The position numbers and the translations under genes were made by a program. The notes beneath the pieces were generated by a model. That model was not told the DNA's origin and ran no database searches. It was given only the letters and a program-made list of their open reading frames with translations. Source: Zygnema cylindricum (lineage: Eukaryota; Streptophyta; Zygnematophyceae; Zygnematales; Zygnemataceae). From it: DNA of 43,174 bases. Location of the stretch: NCBI GenBank assembly GCA_037447655.1, contig JBBHKE010000116.1:256444-299617 (forward strand), written 5' to 3'. How positions within the stretch are numbered: position 1 is the first letter of the stretch; the number at the start of each line of letters is the position of its first letter. Positions 1 through 10,349 of this stretch are shown here, in pieces.

Positions 1-364
1 TCTCTAAAACCCGTCTTCGTTACTTAACACGGTTGATGTAATTCTTATCTCAGGAATGGAGTCGGCATTTCCCTTACTGTGGAATACTCTCTACCCAACC
101 TTCCTTTGGTCTATAGAGTGTGGAATTTCATAAGCCATCGGTTCAAATATCAGAACTATGCCTATTCTTTTAGTTTAAATAGGCGAGTAGACCTAGTGAA
201 TGGGACACCTGAAGTAGACCTACACAGCTAGCGCAACCTTGTACTCTCTCTCAAGTAATAAAGCTCAACCTTGTCTGTGAGTTCTGTGTATTCCTGCTGT
301 TGCTACGGAAAGATCCTTGGTGTTTTCCGCTGTGCATTGTAACTTGTTGTGGTGTATCCTGCCT
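1..364. other. Flank without a gene; possible LTR end of another retroelement
   Basis: No coding similarity is visible here. An AATAAA hexamer at 257-262, followed by a pyrimidine-rich stretch containing short runs such as GTGAGTTCTGTG, resembles the R/U5 end of a plus-strand LTR. The copia integrase reading frame on the minus strand loses similarity to its relatives at about 365, so this segment is probably what interrupted or truncated that element. The LTR reading is an inference, because the element would continue outside the window. Confidence 0.3.
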
Positions 365-2081
365 CTTTTACAATCTAGTTTCCAGTTTTTCTTATCCGTA
401 TCAAGACTATAAACTTGGCTACCGAATACTTTAAGGTGTGAGATATCTGGTTTCCTTCCAACCCATCTCTCATAAGGTGTCATTCCCTTTACGGCTGAGG
501 TAAGGACTCTATTCTTAATGTAGTTGGCACAATTCATTGCTTCTGCCCAAAATCTCTTTCCTATTTTCTTTTCAGCCTCCATACAACATACAATATCTCC
601 TAGTGTTCGGTTCAGTCTTTCAGCTACCCCATTTTGTTCCGGGCTATATGTTAAAGTTTTCTGATGTTAAAATCCCTCATCTCTCAGGTGTTCCTCAAAC
701 AGGTTAGAGGTATATTCTCCCCCATTGTCACTCGTTTTTTCTCTTTATGGGGGTTCCATGCAACTTCTCACTCTATGCTTTATATTCTTTGAAGTAAGTT
801 GGAGTTTCGGACTTTGTTTTAGGAAGTAGACTCTGGAGTGCCTAGACCAATCATCGATTGTTGTTAACATAAACCTCTTCCCTCCAACCGAAGGTACTCT
901 TGCAGGCCCCCAGATATCTGTGTGGACTAGATCTAGTACCTTTTCCCCCCTATATGTGGCAGCTTTGGGAAAAGGAAGTCTTTGAGCTTTTCCTTGAGCA
1001 CATCCAATACAATCATCCGCCAAAGTGAATGCCTTGTACTAAACAAAGCTTCTTCATTTCCCTCAACCTATAAGAATGCAAGTGCCCCAACTGCTTATGC
1101 CAAATCATCAATTTTGCAACACCAAAATAACAAGCATTATTCTTTTCATTACTCAGGTTAAGCTTAAACATGCCTTGGATACCCTTATCTGCCATGAAGT
1201 AGTCATCATCTCCGTATATAGCTGTGAAGACTCCCTTTCTAGTGAAGGTATCAAACTCTTTTTCATCTAACACAGATGTAGAGACAAGATTTTTACTCAG
1301 CTAAAGAATGTAGAGTACATCTAAGAATGTGAGTATCGAAGTCTTACCCTCCACTAAGAATTTCAGAACTATTGACCCCACTAGATCTGTAGTAACCACT
1401 CTCTTATCCCTATACTCTATCTCTACAGTAGGGATCTTTCTCAACTTAGTGAAAAGTTGCTTATCATGACACATATGCATGGATGCATCTGAGTCGATGA
1501 TCCATTGTTCTTGTGGAGCTTCCCGAACTACTCTAAGGGCACACTTCTGTCTCAAAGGGATCTCCTTCTCCTCTTGACTCTCGTCAAGAAGAAGCTCCCC
1601 ATCCTCCTCAGAGGACTTGTCCTCGGTTTCTCCTGTCACTTTTGTGACCACAAGTGCCTTTTTCTTCCTTTCGGAAGAACCCCCACTATGGTTCTCGTGG
1701 ACCCTCAGCTTTGACAGCTTGACACATTCTGCGATAAAGTATCCCAACATTTTGCAAAAATGACAAAGCTCTTTGGGGGCCTTGGTCCTCCAGGCTTGTC
1801 TCTCTCCCCTTTTAATGGTTTCTTTGGATCCTTCCCTCATCGATTTCCTCATGTAGCTAGAGCTTGGATGCTCTTCCCCCCCTCTTTATCTTAATTGTGT
1901 TCTCCTGCACAAGTATCATGCGGACCACTGTGTTCCACTTCCATGAAGTGTCAGTAATTTCCTGTACTCGGTATACTATGTTTTCATACTCGTCGGGTGA
2001 CTTCATGATGAGAGTGTTAACTTGTTGTTCTACGACCACTAGAGCAGGTGAAGCAGCAGTAGTAGTAGTAGAAGTACACAT
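365..2081 (-). pseudogene. Copia element A: gag-protease-integrase body, decayed
   Basis: Read on the minus strand this is the 5' half of a Ty1/copia polyprotein in several frames. The capsid end (about 2081-1857) is followed by a nucleocapsid zinc knuckle at about 1765-1724. There the conserved His of CX2CX4HX4C is replaced by Tyr (LGYFIAEC). The aspartic protease motif near 1508-1475 reads IDSDAS instead of the usual DSGAS. GAG_pre-integrase (WHKQLGHLH, about 1273-1013) and the integrase core (HTDIWGPARVP, about 1023-745) follow. The integrase C-terminal part (KVFGSQVYSLDTD) lies at 582-365. Frameshifts and stops separate the pieces. Reverse transcriptase and RNase H are absent, since the element is cut at about 365. 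It is closely related to bodies F and D further right and is non-functional. Confidence 0.88.
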
Positions 2082-2220
2082 AATTCACCCACAGAAGCTT
2101 ATCAATAATCCTACCCAACAGATGCTTTCTACAGCTCAATAAAAGTGACACAAAAGTCGAAATTGCTTCAAACTCTACCACAGTATAGAATATCACAAAG
2201 TCTGACAACTCCCAAAAATA

Positions 2221-2827
2221 TTAGAAGTTTCGGACAATAATCTGACATAAACTTCTAATCACGTTTCGGAGTGGCGGTGCCCAAAAACGCCAAGTTGCCC
2301 ACCCCGGAATCCCGACTCGCACCACGGCCGTTCGATTAAGACCGACATTTGAAATTGGCCGTCTAAATAATTGCGCGATATTTGTTTCACCTTTGAAACA
2401 AATGCGTGATATCCGTTTTGAGATAACCCGTAGTCCGTACAATACAAACTGTTTCTATGACTTACTATTCCGTTAAATGAATTAGTCTAACTATTTATGT
2501 TTATATATTTATCGTACCCTAAATATTCTAGCATAGGCCATAGACTACAAGATGAAGCTACTAGCTACCTAATTCTTGACAGACAGCAGGTACTAGGATC
2601 AAATCGTGGGTCCCTCAAGAGAGTTTTGGTAAACCTACCAAAAACTACAGCCTTTCTCTCTCTCTAGGCAGCATGGGCAGCCACGACCCTAGCTGTCTCT
2701 CCAACCTTTAGTGACTGCGACAAGTGTGGGGGTTTGGAGAGTGGAGTGAGAGGCAGGCTGCCTTTGCCCACTTCCTCTTTATTAATTTTCCCTTTATTCA
2801 GACCAAGAAAATACATACATTTCAACA
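2221..2827 (-). mobile_element. Truncated copia LTR between A and A2
   Basis: On the minus strand an LTR begins at 2827 with TGTTGAAATG. It is immediately preceded by a polypurine tract (AAAATAAAGGGAG, complement of 2828-2840). It aligns by eye with the LTRs at 25197-26356 and 32319-33534, including the shared CCACGGCCG segment and the block around ACTGCGACAAGTGTGGG. Only about 600 bp of an LTR normally 1.05-1.2 kb long is present. The 3' part, including the GTAC module and the TATA-like site, is missing. It is the 3' LTR of the RNase H remnant to its right and lies directly upstream of the gag of element A, so it looks like a shared LTR that later lost its 3' part. Confidence 0.75.
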
Positions 2828-2840
2828 CTCCCTTTATTTT

Positions 2841-3376
2841 CTAGTCTACTTTCCTTTCAACTCCTACCAAATACATTTTTTTTTTCTTCTTTCTTTTCTT
2901 TGCATAAATGTTTAAGTAAACAACCTCATATTCAAATAGGTCTATTAGATGAGCTGAAATAAATATTGCATCTTGTTGATCACACATTTTATTTAGCATC
3001 CCACTTTTCATAAATCTGAACAAAGATTTTATCCACCTCATCTCTTTTACATCCACACAAAATCCAATTTTCCTCTTGCAATTCAAACAATCAGCCCCAT
3101 CTCCAATCTGCAACACACATCTTGATGCTAACCCTTTTACAGGCACACCTTCATAGATGGCATCACTCCTATTAGTGATGTCAAAACCATTACCCCCCAA
3201 ATTTATCCTTAAATCAAGAGTCCCCACTAAGTTCCTCATAAAATCTACATCTTCCGAACTTATATTTTTATCCATGATAATTACCCCATTTTTTGAAATT
3301 TCCTCACTCTCTCCCACGGAATTCTTTCCACTATCACTTTCTATTTTTAATTCCCAAAATATATTTCTCCTCCCCT
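2841..3376 (-). pseudogene. Non-autonomous copia A2: RNase H-like tail
   Basis: The minus-strand frame 3317-2841 encodes a diverged copia RNase H. The blocks RNLVGTLDLRINLGGNGFDI and NKMCDQQDAIFISAHLI correspond to the RYLMGTRDLWLHLGG and FCDNQAAIAISANP blocks of intact-type copies at 29851-30430 and 40089-40600. It is nearly the same sequence as the tail of element C2 (26374-26910), including the unusual upstream region SSEDVDFMRN. It ends with a Lys-rich run just before the polypurine tract. Similarity to C2 stops abruptly at about 3376, so the gag part has been lost. It is the third member of a gag-RNase H family in this window. Confidence 0.72.
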
Positions 3377-3416
3377 AATGTCAGAGAAAAGTTTAACAAA
3401 GAGTCACAAAACTACA

Positions 3417-3735
3417 AGTTTCTCTCTTCTTTGGAAAAGAGATATGGTGAAAGTGATGGGGAGGGCAAAAGATGACGAGGCCCCCACCTCGTTTTCTTTA
3501 TTCCTCCCCGTCTCTTTCTCCCTACATAATTTTCGTCGTTGTTTTAATCCATTTGTCAGTATTTAGCTTTATCTTTGTCTTTATTTTTTTTGTTCTCGAC
3601 TAATTATTTTTACCATTTGTCTTGATGTTTCATTTTTTTCTTTCTTTTTTTCTTTCTTCCGAGGAGCCAAATGTGATCAAGCTTGCACAAGATGAGAATC
3701 AACGGACTATCCACAACAAATTAGTACTTCCAAAA
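3417..3735 (+). repeat. Direct repeat, copy 1 (about 320 bp)
   Basis: This block recurs at 4483-4790 in the same orientation. Shared landmarks in order are TTCTCTCTTCT, AAGAGAGATA, GACGAGGC...CCACCTCGT, TTATTCCTCCCCGTCTC, ATTTTCGTCGTTGTTTTAAT, CCATTTGTCTTG, and CGGACTATCCACA. The copies differ by many substitutions and small indels, so the duplication is old. Copy 1 contains the candidate exon at 3664-3777; the equivalent part of copy 2 is not open. Confidence 0.8.
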
Positions 3736-3777
3736 CCACATCGTTACAAGGATCCAGCCTGGGTAGCTGTGAAAAAT
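3664..3777 (+). other. Candidate internal exon, unknown product
   Basis: A pyrimidine-rich tract ending in an acceptor AG (3662-3663) is followed by 114 nt, exactly 38 codons, then a strong donor GTATGT at 3778. The translation includes PNVIKLAQDENQRTIHNKL and PKPHRYKDPAWVAVKN; I do not recognise it. It is phase 0 at both ends, as is the cyclin exon 3.6 kb downstream on the same strand, so it could be an N-terminal exon of that gene. Plant cyclin N-termini are poorly conserved and give no test by eye. A chance open frame is equally possible. Confidence 0.28.
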
Positions 3778-3964
3778 GTATGTTATTGGAGAAAATTTAA
3801 AAGTAGTCTCTTACTTTGAAATAACTTGCACTTTAGTTTTACAATTTTTACGATTTGCAATAAGGTTGATTGCATTATTATGTTCACGGGGAGAGTTTTT
3901 GATGAATAAATATGGTGAGCTGCAGATTCGGGAGGAGGAATGGCGGCTAGGGCCTAAGCACTTC

Positions 3965-4036
3965 AGGCTTATTCAACCTTTTGGAAATGGTGATTCTGGC
4001 AGGCTTATTCGACCTTATGGAAATGGTGATTCTGGC
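3965..4036 (+). repeat. 36-bp tandem duplication
   Basis: Two adjacent 36-bp copies, each starting AGGCTTATTC and ending GGTGATTCTGGC, differ at two positions. The second copy runs into CAGGTGAGA, which looks like a splice donor. The period is a multiple of three and the frame is open across both copies, so it could be coding, but I find no recognisable protein. Confidence 0.75.
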
Positions 4037-4482
4037 AGGTGAGATATTTTATCAATATTTTGTCCTTTTATTTCCGTTTGTGTGGTATAAGGGTTTGCAT
4101 GCAACCAAACTCTACTCAGTATTGGTTTCACTATAGCCTAACTTCAAATCTCAAAATAGACCGATGTAAGAGAAAAAATAGAGAGGGAAATGAGAGACCT
4201 AGAAAAGAGAGATCAAGAAAGAAAAGAGAGAGATCAAGAACGGATTGCCTGTAAATTTTTGACTCTTTGCTAAACTTTTCTTTGAAATTCTTTAGGGGTT
4301 TTTTTTTGTGACACATTGTGGTACTTGTCGAACTCCGTGGAACTAAGCATCTGGTTTCATTAAAAATTATGGACAAAAAAAACATGGTTGGTGAGTATTT
4401 TTTTTATACATTGTTTACATGTTTTATACAGCGTTTGAAATGCATTGTATTACTTTTGTTTTGATATTGTATTTGTTGGTTT

Positions 4483-4790
4483 TTCTCTCTTCTATTGAAG
4501 AGAGATAGTGTAAAAGTGAGGGAGAAGGCAAAAGAGGACGAGGCTGCCACCTCGTCCTCTTTATTCCTCCCCGTCTCCTTCTCTCTACATGATTTTCGTC
4601 GTTGTTTTAATCCCCTTGTCTCTACTTAGCTTTATCTTTATCTTTATTTTTTTTTTTGTTCTCCCCTCATTTTTCGTACCATTTGTCTTGTTGTTTCAAT
4701 TTTTTTTTCGTCCGAGGAGAGCAAATGTGAACAAGAGTGAAGAAGATGAGAAGCACGGACTATCCACATCAAATTAATAATCAATTTCCT
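4483..4790 (+). repeat. Direct repeat, copy 2 (about 310 bp)
   Basis: Diverged second copy of the block at 3417-3735, about 1.06 kb downstream. It keeps the CT-rich start, the CACCTCGTCCTC segment, ATTTTCGTCGTTGTTTTAAT and CGGACTATCCACA. The two copies bracket the 36-bp duplication and the AT-rich stretch 4040-4480, in which I see nothing recognisable. Confidence 0.78.
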
Positions 4791-4995
4791 AATTTGGCTT
4801 TCCTGATCAATGGAAAACCAACTTAGTGATCGCAGATTTAGCTTGATTTGTTCGCTCTTGGTTTGCAAGAATATGGTATCTATCTCGAGTTAGCTTTAGT
4901 GCGACTTTTTTGAATATTGGTTTTACCTGAAAGTATAGGAGAATAGTGCATAGTGCAGAAAAGAGAGAAGTTTAGGTAAAGATGTGTTGTGACGA

Positions 4996-5395
4996 AGTTT
5001 TTTCACAAAAGTAATTATTATATTGTTGTTGTGACATGTTGTTTGGTGTGGAATCAATCTTTATTTCATTGTATTTATTATGTTTTTCAACTTGGTTTGT
5101 CTTACTATTTTGTTCATGAATAATGTTAATTAATAGTGGATAGAGAAATCGTTTCTCGACTCCCATCAAGTACACCGCCCTTCACTATTGGTGCTAGTTT
5201 TCTCACAGAAGTAATTATTATATCGTTGTTGTGACATGTTGTTTGGTGTGGAATCAATCTTTATTTCATGGTATTCATTATGTTTTTCAACTTGGTTTGT
5301 CCAACTACTCTGTTCATGAATAATGTTAATTGATAGTGAATAGAGAAATCGTTTCTCGAGTCCCATCAAGTACACCGCCCTTCACTATTGGAGCT
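4996..5395 (+). repeat. Two tandem copies of a 200-bp unit
   Basis: The unit starting near 4996 repeats near 5196 with a period of exactly 200 bp (GTAATTATTA at 5011 and 5211). The copies share the AACTTGGTTTGTC, GTTCATGAATAATGTTAATT and CCCATCAAGTACACCGCCC landmarks and differ by roughly ten substitutions. The second copy runs directly into the T-rich minisatellite that follows. Confidence 0.9.
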
Positions 5396-5399
5396 AGTG

Positions 5400-7135
5400 A
5401 GTTATTGGTTCTGTTTCTCCAGACCGTTTTTCCAGACTGTTTTCCAGTCCGGTTTTTTTCAATCTGTTTTTTTTAGTCCGTTTTTCTATACCTTTCCAGG
5501 TCGTTTTCCTGTCCGTTTTTCCAGTTCCTTTTATTCAGTCGGTTTTTTTTTAGTCTGTTTTTCCATACCGTTTTTCCAGTCCGTTTCTCCACACCGTTTG
5601 TCCAGGCTGTTTTTTCAGTCCTTTTTTTTTAGTCGTTTTTCAGTTCTTTTTTTCGAGTCCATTTCCGATTTTCCAGGTCGCTTTTCTATGTCGCTTTTAT
5701 AGGCTGTTTTTCGGTCCGTTTTCTCAAGCCGTTTTTTCAAACCGTTTTTCAAATCGTTTTTTTCACCGTTTTTTCAGTCCGTTTTTTCAATTCGTATTTT
5801 CAAACCGTTTTTCCAGACTGTTTTTTTGGATCTTTTTAGATCGTTTTTTCAGTCCGTTTTATTATTATTATTTTATTTTATTTTTCCGTTTTCTTATCCG
5901 TTTTTTCAGGCTGTTTTTTTTAGACGGTTTTCTTGGCCGTTTTCAAACCGATTAAAAAGACCGTTTTTTTTACCTCTTTTCAACCCGTTTTTTTATCGTT
6001 TTTTTTCAGAGCATTTTTTCATACCGTTTTTTCAGTCCGTTTTTCAAATCGTTTTTTCAGTCCGTTTTTCCAGTCCCAATTTCCAAACCGTTTTTATGTC
6101 CGTTTTTAAGACCGTTATGAACCGTTTTCCATAACTTTTCAGTTTGTTTGTTTTGTCCGTTTTTAAGCTCGTTTTTCCTAGCCGTTTTTCCAGACCGTCT
6201 TTTCAGACCGTTTTTCTAAACCTTTTTTTAATCGGTTTTTTCGGTTCGTTTTTCAAGACCGTTTTTCCAGACCGTTTTTTCAGTCCTTTTTTCCAGTTCA
6301 TTTTCTCAGTCATTTTTTCAGTCCATTTTTATGTCCGTTTTAAAACTGTCTTAGACTGTTTTTCAGATCGTTTTTTCAGACCTTTTTTTCATACCATTTT
6401 CAAACCGTTTTAAGACCGTTTTTATACCGTTTTTCAGACCTTTTTTTATACCGTTTTTCAGACCGTTTTTTATTTCGTTTTTCCAGAGCGTTTTTTTAGT
6501 TCGTTTTTAGACCGTCTTTTCAAATCCTTTTTTCTGATCGTTTTTCCAGTCCCTTTTTTTGTCAGTATTTCAGTCAGTATTTTATCCGGCTTTTAACTGT
6601 TTTTAGACCGCTTTTTATACCGTTTTTAGATCGTTTTAAACCGTTTTTTCGGCTCGATTTTTCAGGTCGTTTTTTAGACCTTTTTGTAGACAATTTTTTC
6701 AGACCGTTTTTTTAAACCGTTTTTCAGAACGTTTTTTCAGTCCGGTTTAGCATTTCGTTTTTCCAGTCAGCTTTGGCAGTCCGTTTTTCCGGTCCGTTTT
6801 TCAGTCAGTTTTTCATTCCGTTTTTTCTGTCCGTGTTTAACCCTCTTTGGACCGTTATTTAGATCGTGTTTATACCGTTTTTAGACCGTTTTTCAGTCCG
6901 TTTTTTCCAGACTGTTTTTCAGACCGTTTTTACACCTTTTTTAAGACCATTTTTTCAGACCGTTTTTCTAGTCCGTTATTTCAGTCAGTTTTTTCTGTCC
7001 GTTTTTTAAGCGTTTCAGACTTTTTTTTTCAGGCTGTTTTTCTGGCCGTTTTTTCAGACCGTTTTTTAGACCGTTTTTTCAGACCGTTTTTTAAGACCGG
7101 TTTTTCAGACCCTTTTTTCAGACCGTTTTTACAGT
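5400..7135 (+). repeat. Minisatellite array 1, degenerate 12-13 bp unit
   Basis: About 1.7 kb is built almost entirely of variants of the unit GACCGTTTTTCA, with T runs of 4-8 and spacers such as CAGTCC, CAGACC or TATACC. Every long open frame here translates to Phe-rich nonsense and is a shadow of the repeat. The array is on the same strand as, and immediately upstream of, the cyclin exon at 7377, so it may sit in an intron of that gene. It stops near 7135 with ACAGTGTTTGCCGCAGC. Slippage followed by point decay explains the mix of unit lengths. Confidence 0.92.
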
Positions 7136-7376
7136 GTTTGCCGCAGCAAAAACAGCCCCTTTACGAGCAGCGAAAGAAAAGGAAATGAGCGTAATAACTT
7201 ATCCGAGATAGATTTTATTGAAACAACCTAGTATCAGTCAAAATAAGAAATGCAAGCTTTTAAACTTTTGTCTTTTTGTGGATTTGGAGAAAGATGTATC
7301 GAAGCGGTTGCTCTAGATGCAGTTGTTGCTTTTTGCCACTTCAATTTTTTTTTTACTGGAAAATGTTAAATTTCAG

Positions 7377-7535
7377 GAAGCAGCCGGAGGATTCGATGCA
7401 GAAAAGATCGATGTGGAAGAAGTGATTTCAAATATCCAAAAGGAGCCTCCCCATATTGACTCTCAGGATAAGGGAGATCTATTGGCTGTCGCTGAATATG
7501 TCGCTGATATGTACGCCTTATACAGAAAGGCAGAG
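7377..7535 (+). CDS. CYCB: B-type cyclin, single internal exon (partial gene)
   Basis: This 159-nt exon (53 codons, phase 0 at both ends) lies between a TTTCAG acceptor (ending 7376) and a GTAATT donor (starting 7536). Its second half, HIDSQDKGDLLAVAEYV followed by ADMYALYRKAE, matches the segment just before the cyclin box of plant B-type cyclins (pattern DID...NPLAVAEYV..IY.FYR..E). B-type cyclins bind and activate CDK for mitotic entry. The first half (FDAEKIDVEEVISNIQKE) is an acidic linker. The next exon, with the MRAILxDWLxEVH helix, should lie downstream, but none is visible before the convergent ASH2 gene at 13205. A gene fragment or broken gene is therefore most likely. The exon identity is good; functionality is doubtful. 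Confidence 0.72.
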
Positions 7536-7950
7536 GTAATTCATAATTTGTTTATTTTTTTAGTTTTTGGTTTATGTTTACATTTAGTTTCCGGTTTATG
7601 TTTTCTTTTAGTTATGTTGACAAACTTCAGTTTTGGATTCTTACAACAATTTTGTTCAACTTTTTGTCTTTTTGATGAATGCATAGTGACAGCAATTTGG
7701 CGTCATTTTCAAGTTTCATAACAAAGTTTCACTTTTAAGCTTCAGTTTTGTGATTTACTGTAGCAGTGTTTTTCTAAATATTTTTGTTTTTACTTGTTAG
7801 AAAAAGGTATTAATACCATCAAGGTACCACAAGAATATGGTATTTTCTGGTTCTGAGCTGATTAGCTGATTAAAGCACCTGCTATATGTCTGTAGGCCTA
7901 ACAGAAATTGTGTATTGGTTGTTATTTCATTTTAGTCATTGGGTGTTTTT
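7536..7950 (+). other. Intron-like sequence after the cyclin exon
   Basis: T-rich sequence follows the donor, with no further exon recognisable. It runs into the AACTTTAACTG-type array from about 7960. Reading frame continues from the exon to 7721 but loses cyclin similarity exactly at the donor, which supports splicing at 7536. Confidence 0.5.
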
Positions 7951-7959
7951 TACTCTTAA

Positions 7960-10012
7960 CTAAACTTTAACTGAACTTTAACTTAAATTTGTCCAAACTT
8001 TAACTTAAATGTAACTTTATTTAAATGGAGCTTTAACTAAACTTTTACTTAACTTTAACGGAACTTTAACTTAACTGTAGCTGAAATCAAACAGAGAATT
8101 AACTGGACTTTGATTAAGCTTTAACTGAACTTTAATTAATCTTTAACTTAACTTTAATTAAGCTTTAACTGAACTTTAATTAAGCTTTAACTGAACTTTA
8201 ATTAAGCTTTAACTGAACTTTAAATGAATTATAATTTAAACTTTGACGGAACATTAACTGAACTGTAAGTGCACTTTAACGGGACTTTAACTCAAGTTTA
8301 ACTCAAATGTAACTGAACTAGTAAGTAACTTAGCTTTACCTTAAACTTCAACGGAAGTAACTGAACGGTAACTGGACTATAACAACTCAAGTTTAACTTA
8401 ACTTTAACTAAACTTCAACTTAACTTTAACGGAACTTTAAGGGAAATTTTAAGGGAACATTAACTGAACGATAACTTAACTCTAACTGAACTTTAACTTA
8501 ACTTTAACGGAATTTTAACAGAACTTCAACGGAACGGCAATTGAACTTTAATGGAACTCTAATGGAATTTTAACGGGCCTGTAACAAAACTGTAACTGAA
8601 CTTTAATGGAACTTTTAACAGAACTTTAACTTTTAACTTAACTTTAAGTTTTACTTAACTTTCCCTGCACTTTAGCTAAACTTTAACTTAAACTTCAACG
8701 AAGCTTTAACCGAATGTGACTGAATTTTAACGGAAATCTAATGGGACTGTAAGAGTACTTTAACTGCAACATTAACGGAACTTATAACAGAGCTTTTAAC
8801 AGAACTTTAACTTTTAACTCCAACTTAACGTTATCTAAACTTTAACTTATCTTTAGCTTCACTTCAGTTTAACTTTAACAAACTTTAATTTAACTTCAAC
8901 TCCACTTTAACGGAACTTTAACACAACTTTAACTGAACTATAACTGAACATTAACGACACGTTAACTGAACTTTTAACTGAAATTAAACTAAACTTCAAA
9001 TCAACTTTAACTTAACTTTAACTTAATTGGAACTTTAACTGAACTTAAACGGAACTTCAACGAAACTTACGAAACTTCAACTTTAACTGAACTTTAATTT
9101 TGCCTTAACTTAACTTTACCTTTACTTCAACTGAACTTTTAGCTTAACTTTATTTTGGACTTCATTTATAAAGAGCTATAATTAAACATTAACGGAATTC
9201 TAACTTAACATGAACTTGACTTTAACTGAACTTTTACTTGACTCTAAGTAAACTCCAAAATAACTTTAACTTAATGGAACTTTAGCTGGAGTTTAACTTA
9301 AGTTTAACGCAACTTCAACTTAACTTTAACTAAACTTAAAATGAACTTCAAGTTAACTTTAAATGAATTTTTACTTTAACTCTTAACTAAACTTTAACTG
9401 AATTTTAACTCCACTTTGACTTGACTTTTAACTGAAATTTAACTTAACTTTAACGGAACTAAAACTGAACATAACCGACAATTTCACTGAACTTTAGTTT
9501 AACTATCACTAAACTTTAACTTAAATTTAACTAAATTTAAACTTCAATATAATTTTGTTTAAACGGAGCTTTTACTTAACTTTTACTTAACTTTAACAAA
9601 ACTTTAGCTTAACTGTAGTTGAATTCAAAATGAAAATCAATTGGACTTTAACTAAGCTTTAACTGGACATAACTTAACTTTGACGGAACATTAACATTAA
9701 CTGCACTTTTAACGGGACATCTTTAACTCAAGTTTAACTTAATTGTAACTGAACTATAACCTAACTTTAACTTAACTTTATGATAACTTCAATGGAACAT
9801 TAACTGAACGCTAATCGAACTATTACTTTAACTCAAGTTTATCTGAACTTTAACTAAACTTCAACTTAACTTTGATTTAACTATGGCGAAACTCTAATTG
9901 ATCCCTAATGGAATTTTAACGGAATTCTAAAGGGTTTGTAACACTATGGGAATTGAACTCTAACAGAACTTTAACGGAAATTTCAAAAAAACATCAACTA
10001 AACTTAAAAATT
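7960..10012 (+). repeat. Minisatellite array 2, degenerate 11-bp unit
   Basis: About 2 kb consists of variants of CTTTAACTGAA (11 bp), alternating with CTTTAACTTAA and CTTTAACGGAA and occasional 12-13 bp spacers. The most regular stretch is near 8120-8220, where the GAACTTTAATTAAGCTTTAA motif recurs every 22 bp, showing a higher-order dimer. The unit is unrelated in sequence to array 1, yet both have a short period and flank the same exon. There are no meaningful open frames. Confidence 0.92.
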
Positions 10013-10150
10013 TTGACCTTGAATTGCCGTGGACGCTAAATAGGGCAAGCGTCACATTTTATCGAGGAAGGAATTGTTTTCTTGTTTTTTTATGTCTTGA
10101 GGGTCTAAGTTATATCATATGGTTGGTTAGGCTTGCACGCTTTATTTCAG

Positions 10151-10175
10151 GGAGAGGGAGAGGGAGAGGGAGAGG
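10151..10175 (+). repeat. Hexanucleotide microsatellite (GGGAGA)n
   Basis: Four perfect units of a GGGAGA hexamer. It lies in an open frame of 108 codons that I do not consider a gene. Confidence 0.9.
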
Positions 10176-10349
10176 TTCTTTCCTCCATATGCATTCCGGC
10201 CAATCCTCCCATGGGCTCAACATTAGAGCTTCATGTTTGAATTGCTCAGCACGATATTTCCCTGGTACAAGCCATAACCCCCATGTTCGTTACAAGAAAA
10301 TTTCTTTGGAGAATATTCAAGTTCGGAAAACATTCAGCAAGGCTAGTTG

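Noticed and set aside
4039-4385. Short Arg/Lys-rich and Phe/Leu-rich frames near the 320-bp repeat
   Set aside because: Arise from AG-rich simple sequence; no domain and no splice support.
5388-7188. Several plus-strand open frames of 89-113 codons, Phe/Ser/Val-rich
   Set aside because: They are translations of the T-rich minisatellite; composition and periodicity follow the repeat unit, and no start context or domain is seen.
5400-10012. CRISPR-like or satellite-centromere reading of the two arrays
   Set aside because: Units of 11-13 bp without unique spacers, in a eukaryotic setting; short-period minisatellites are the simpler explanation.
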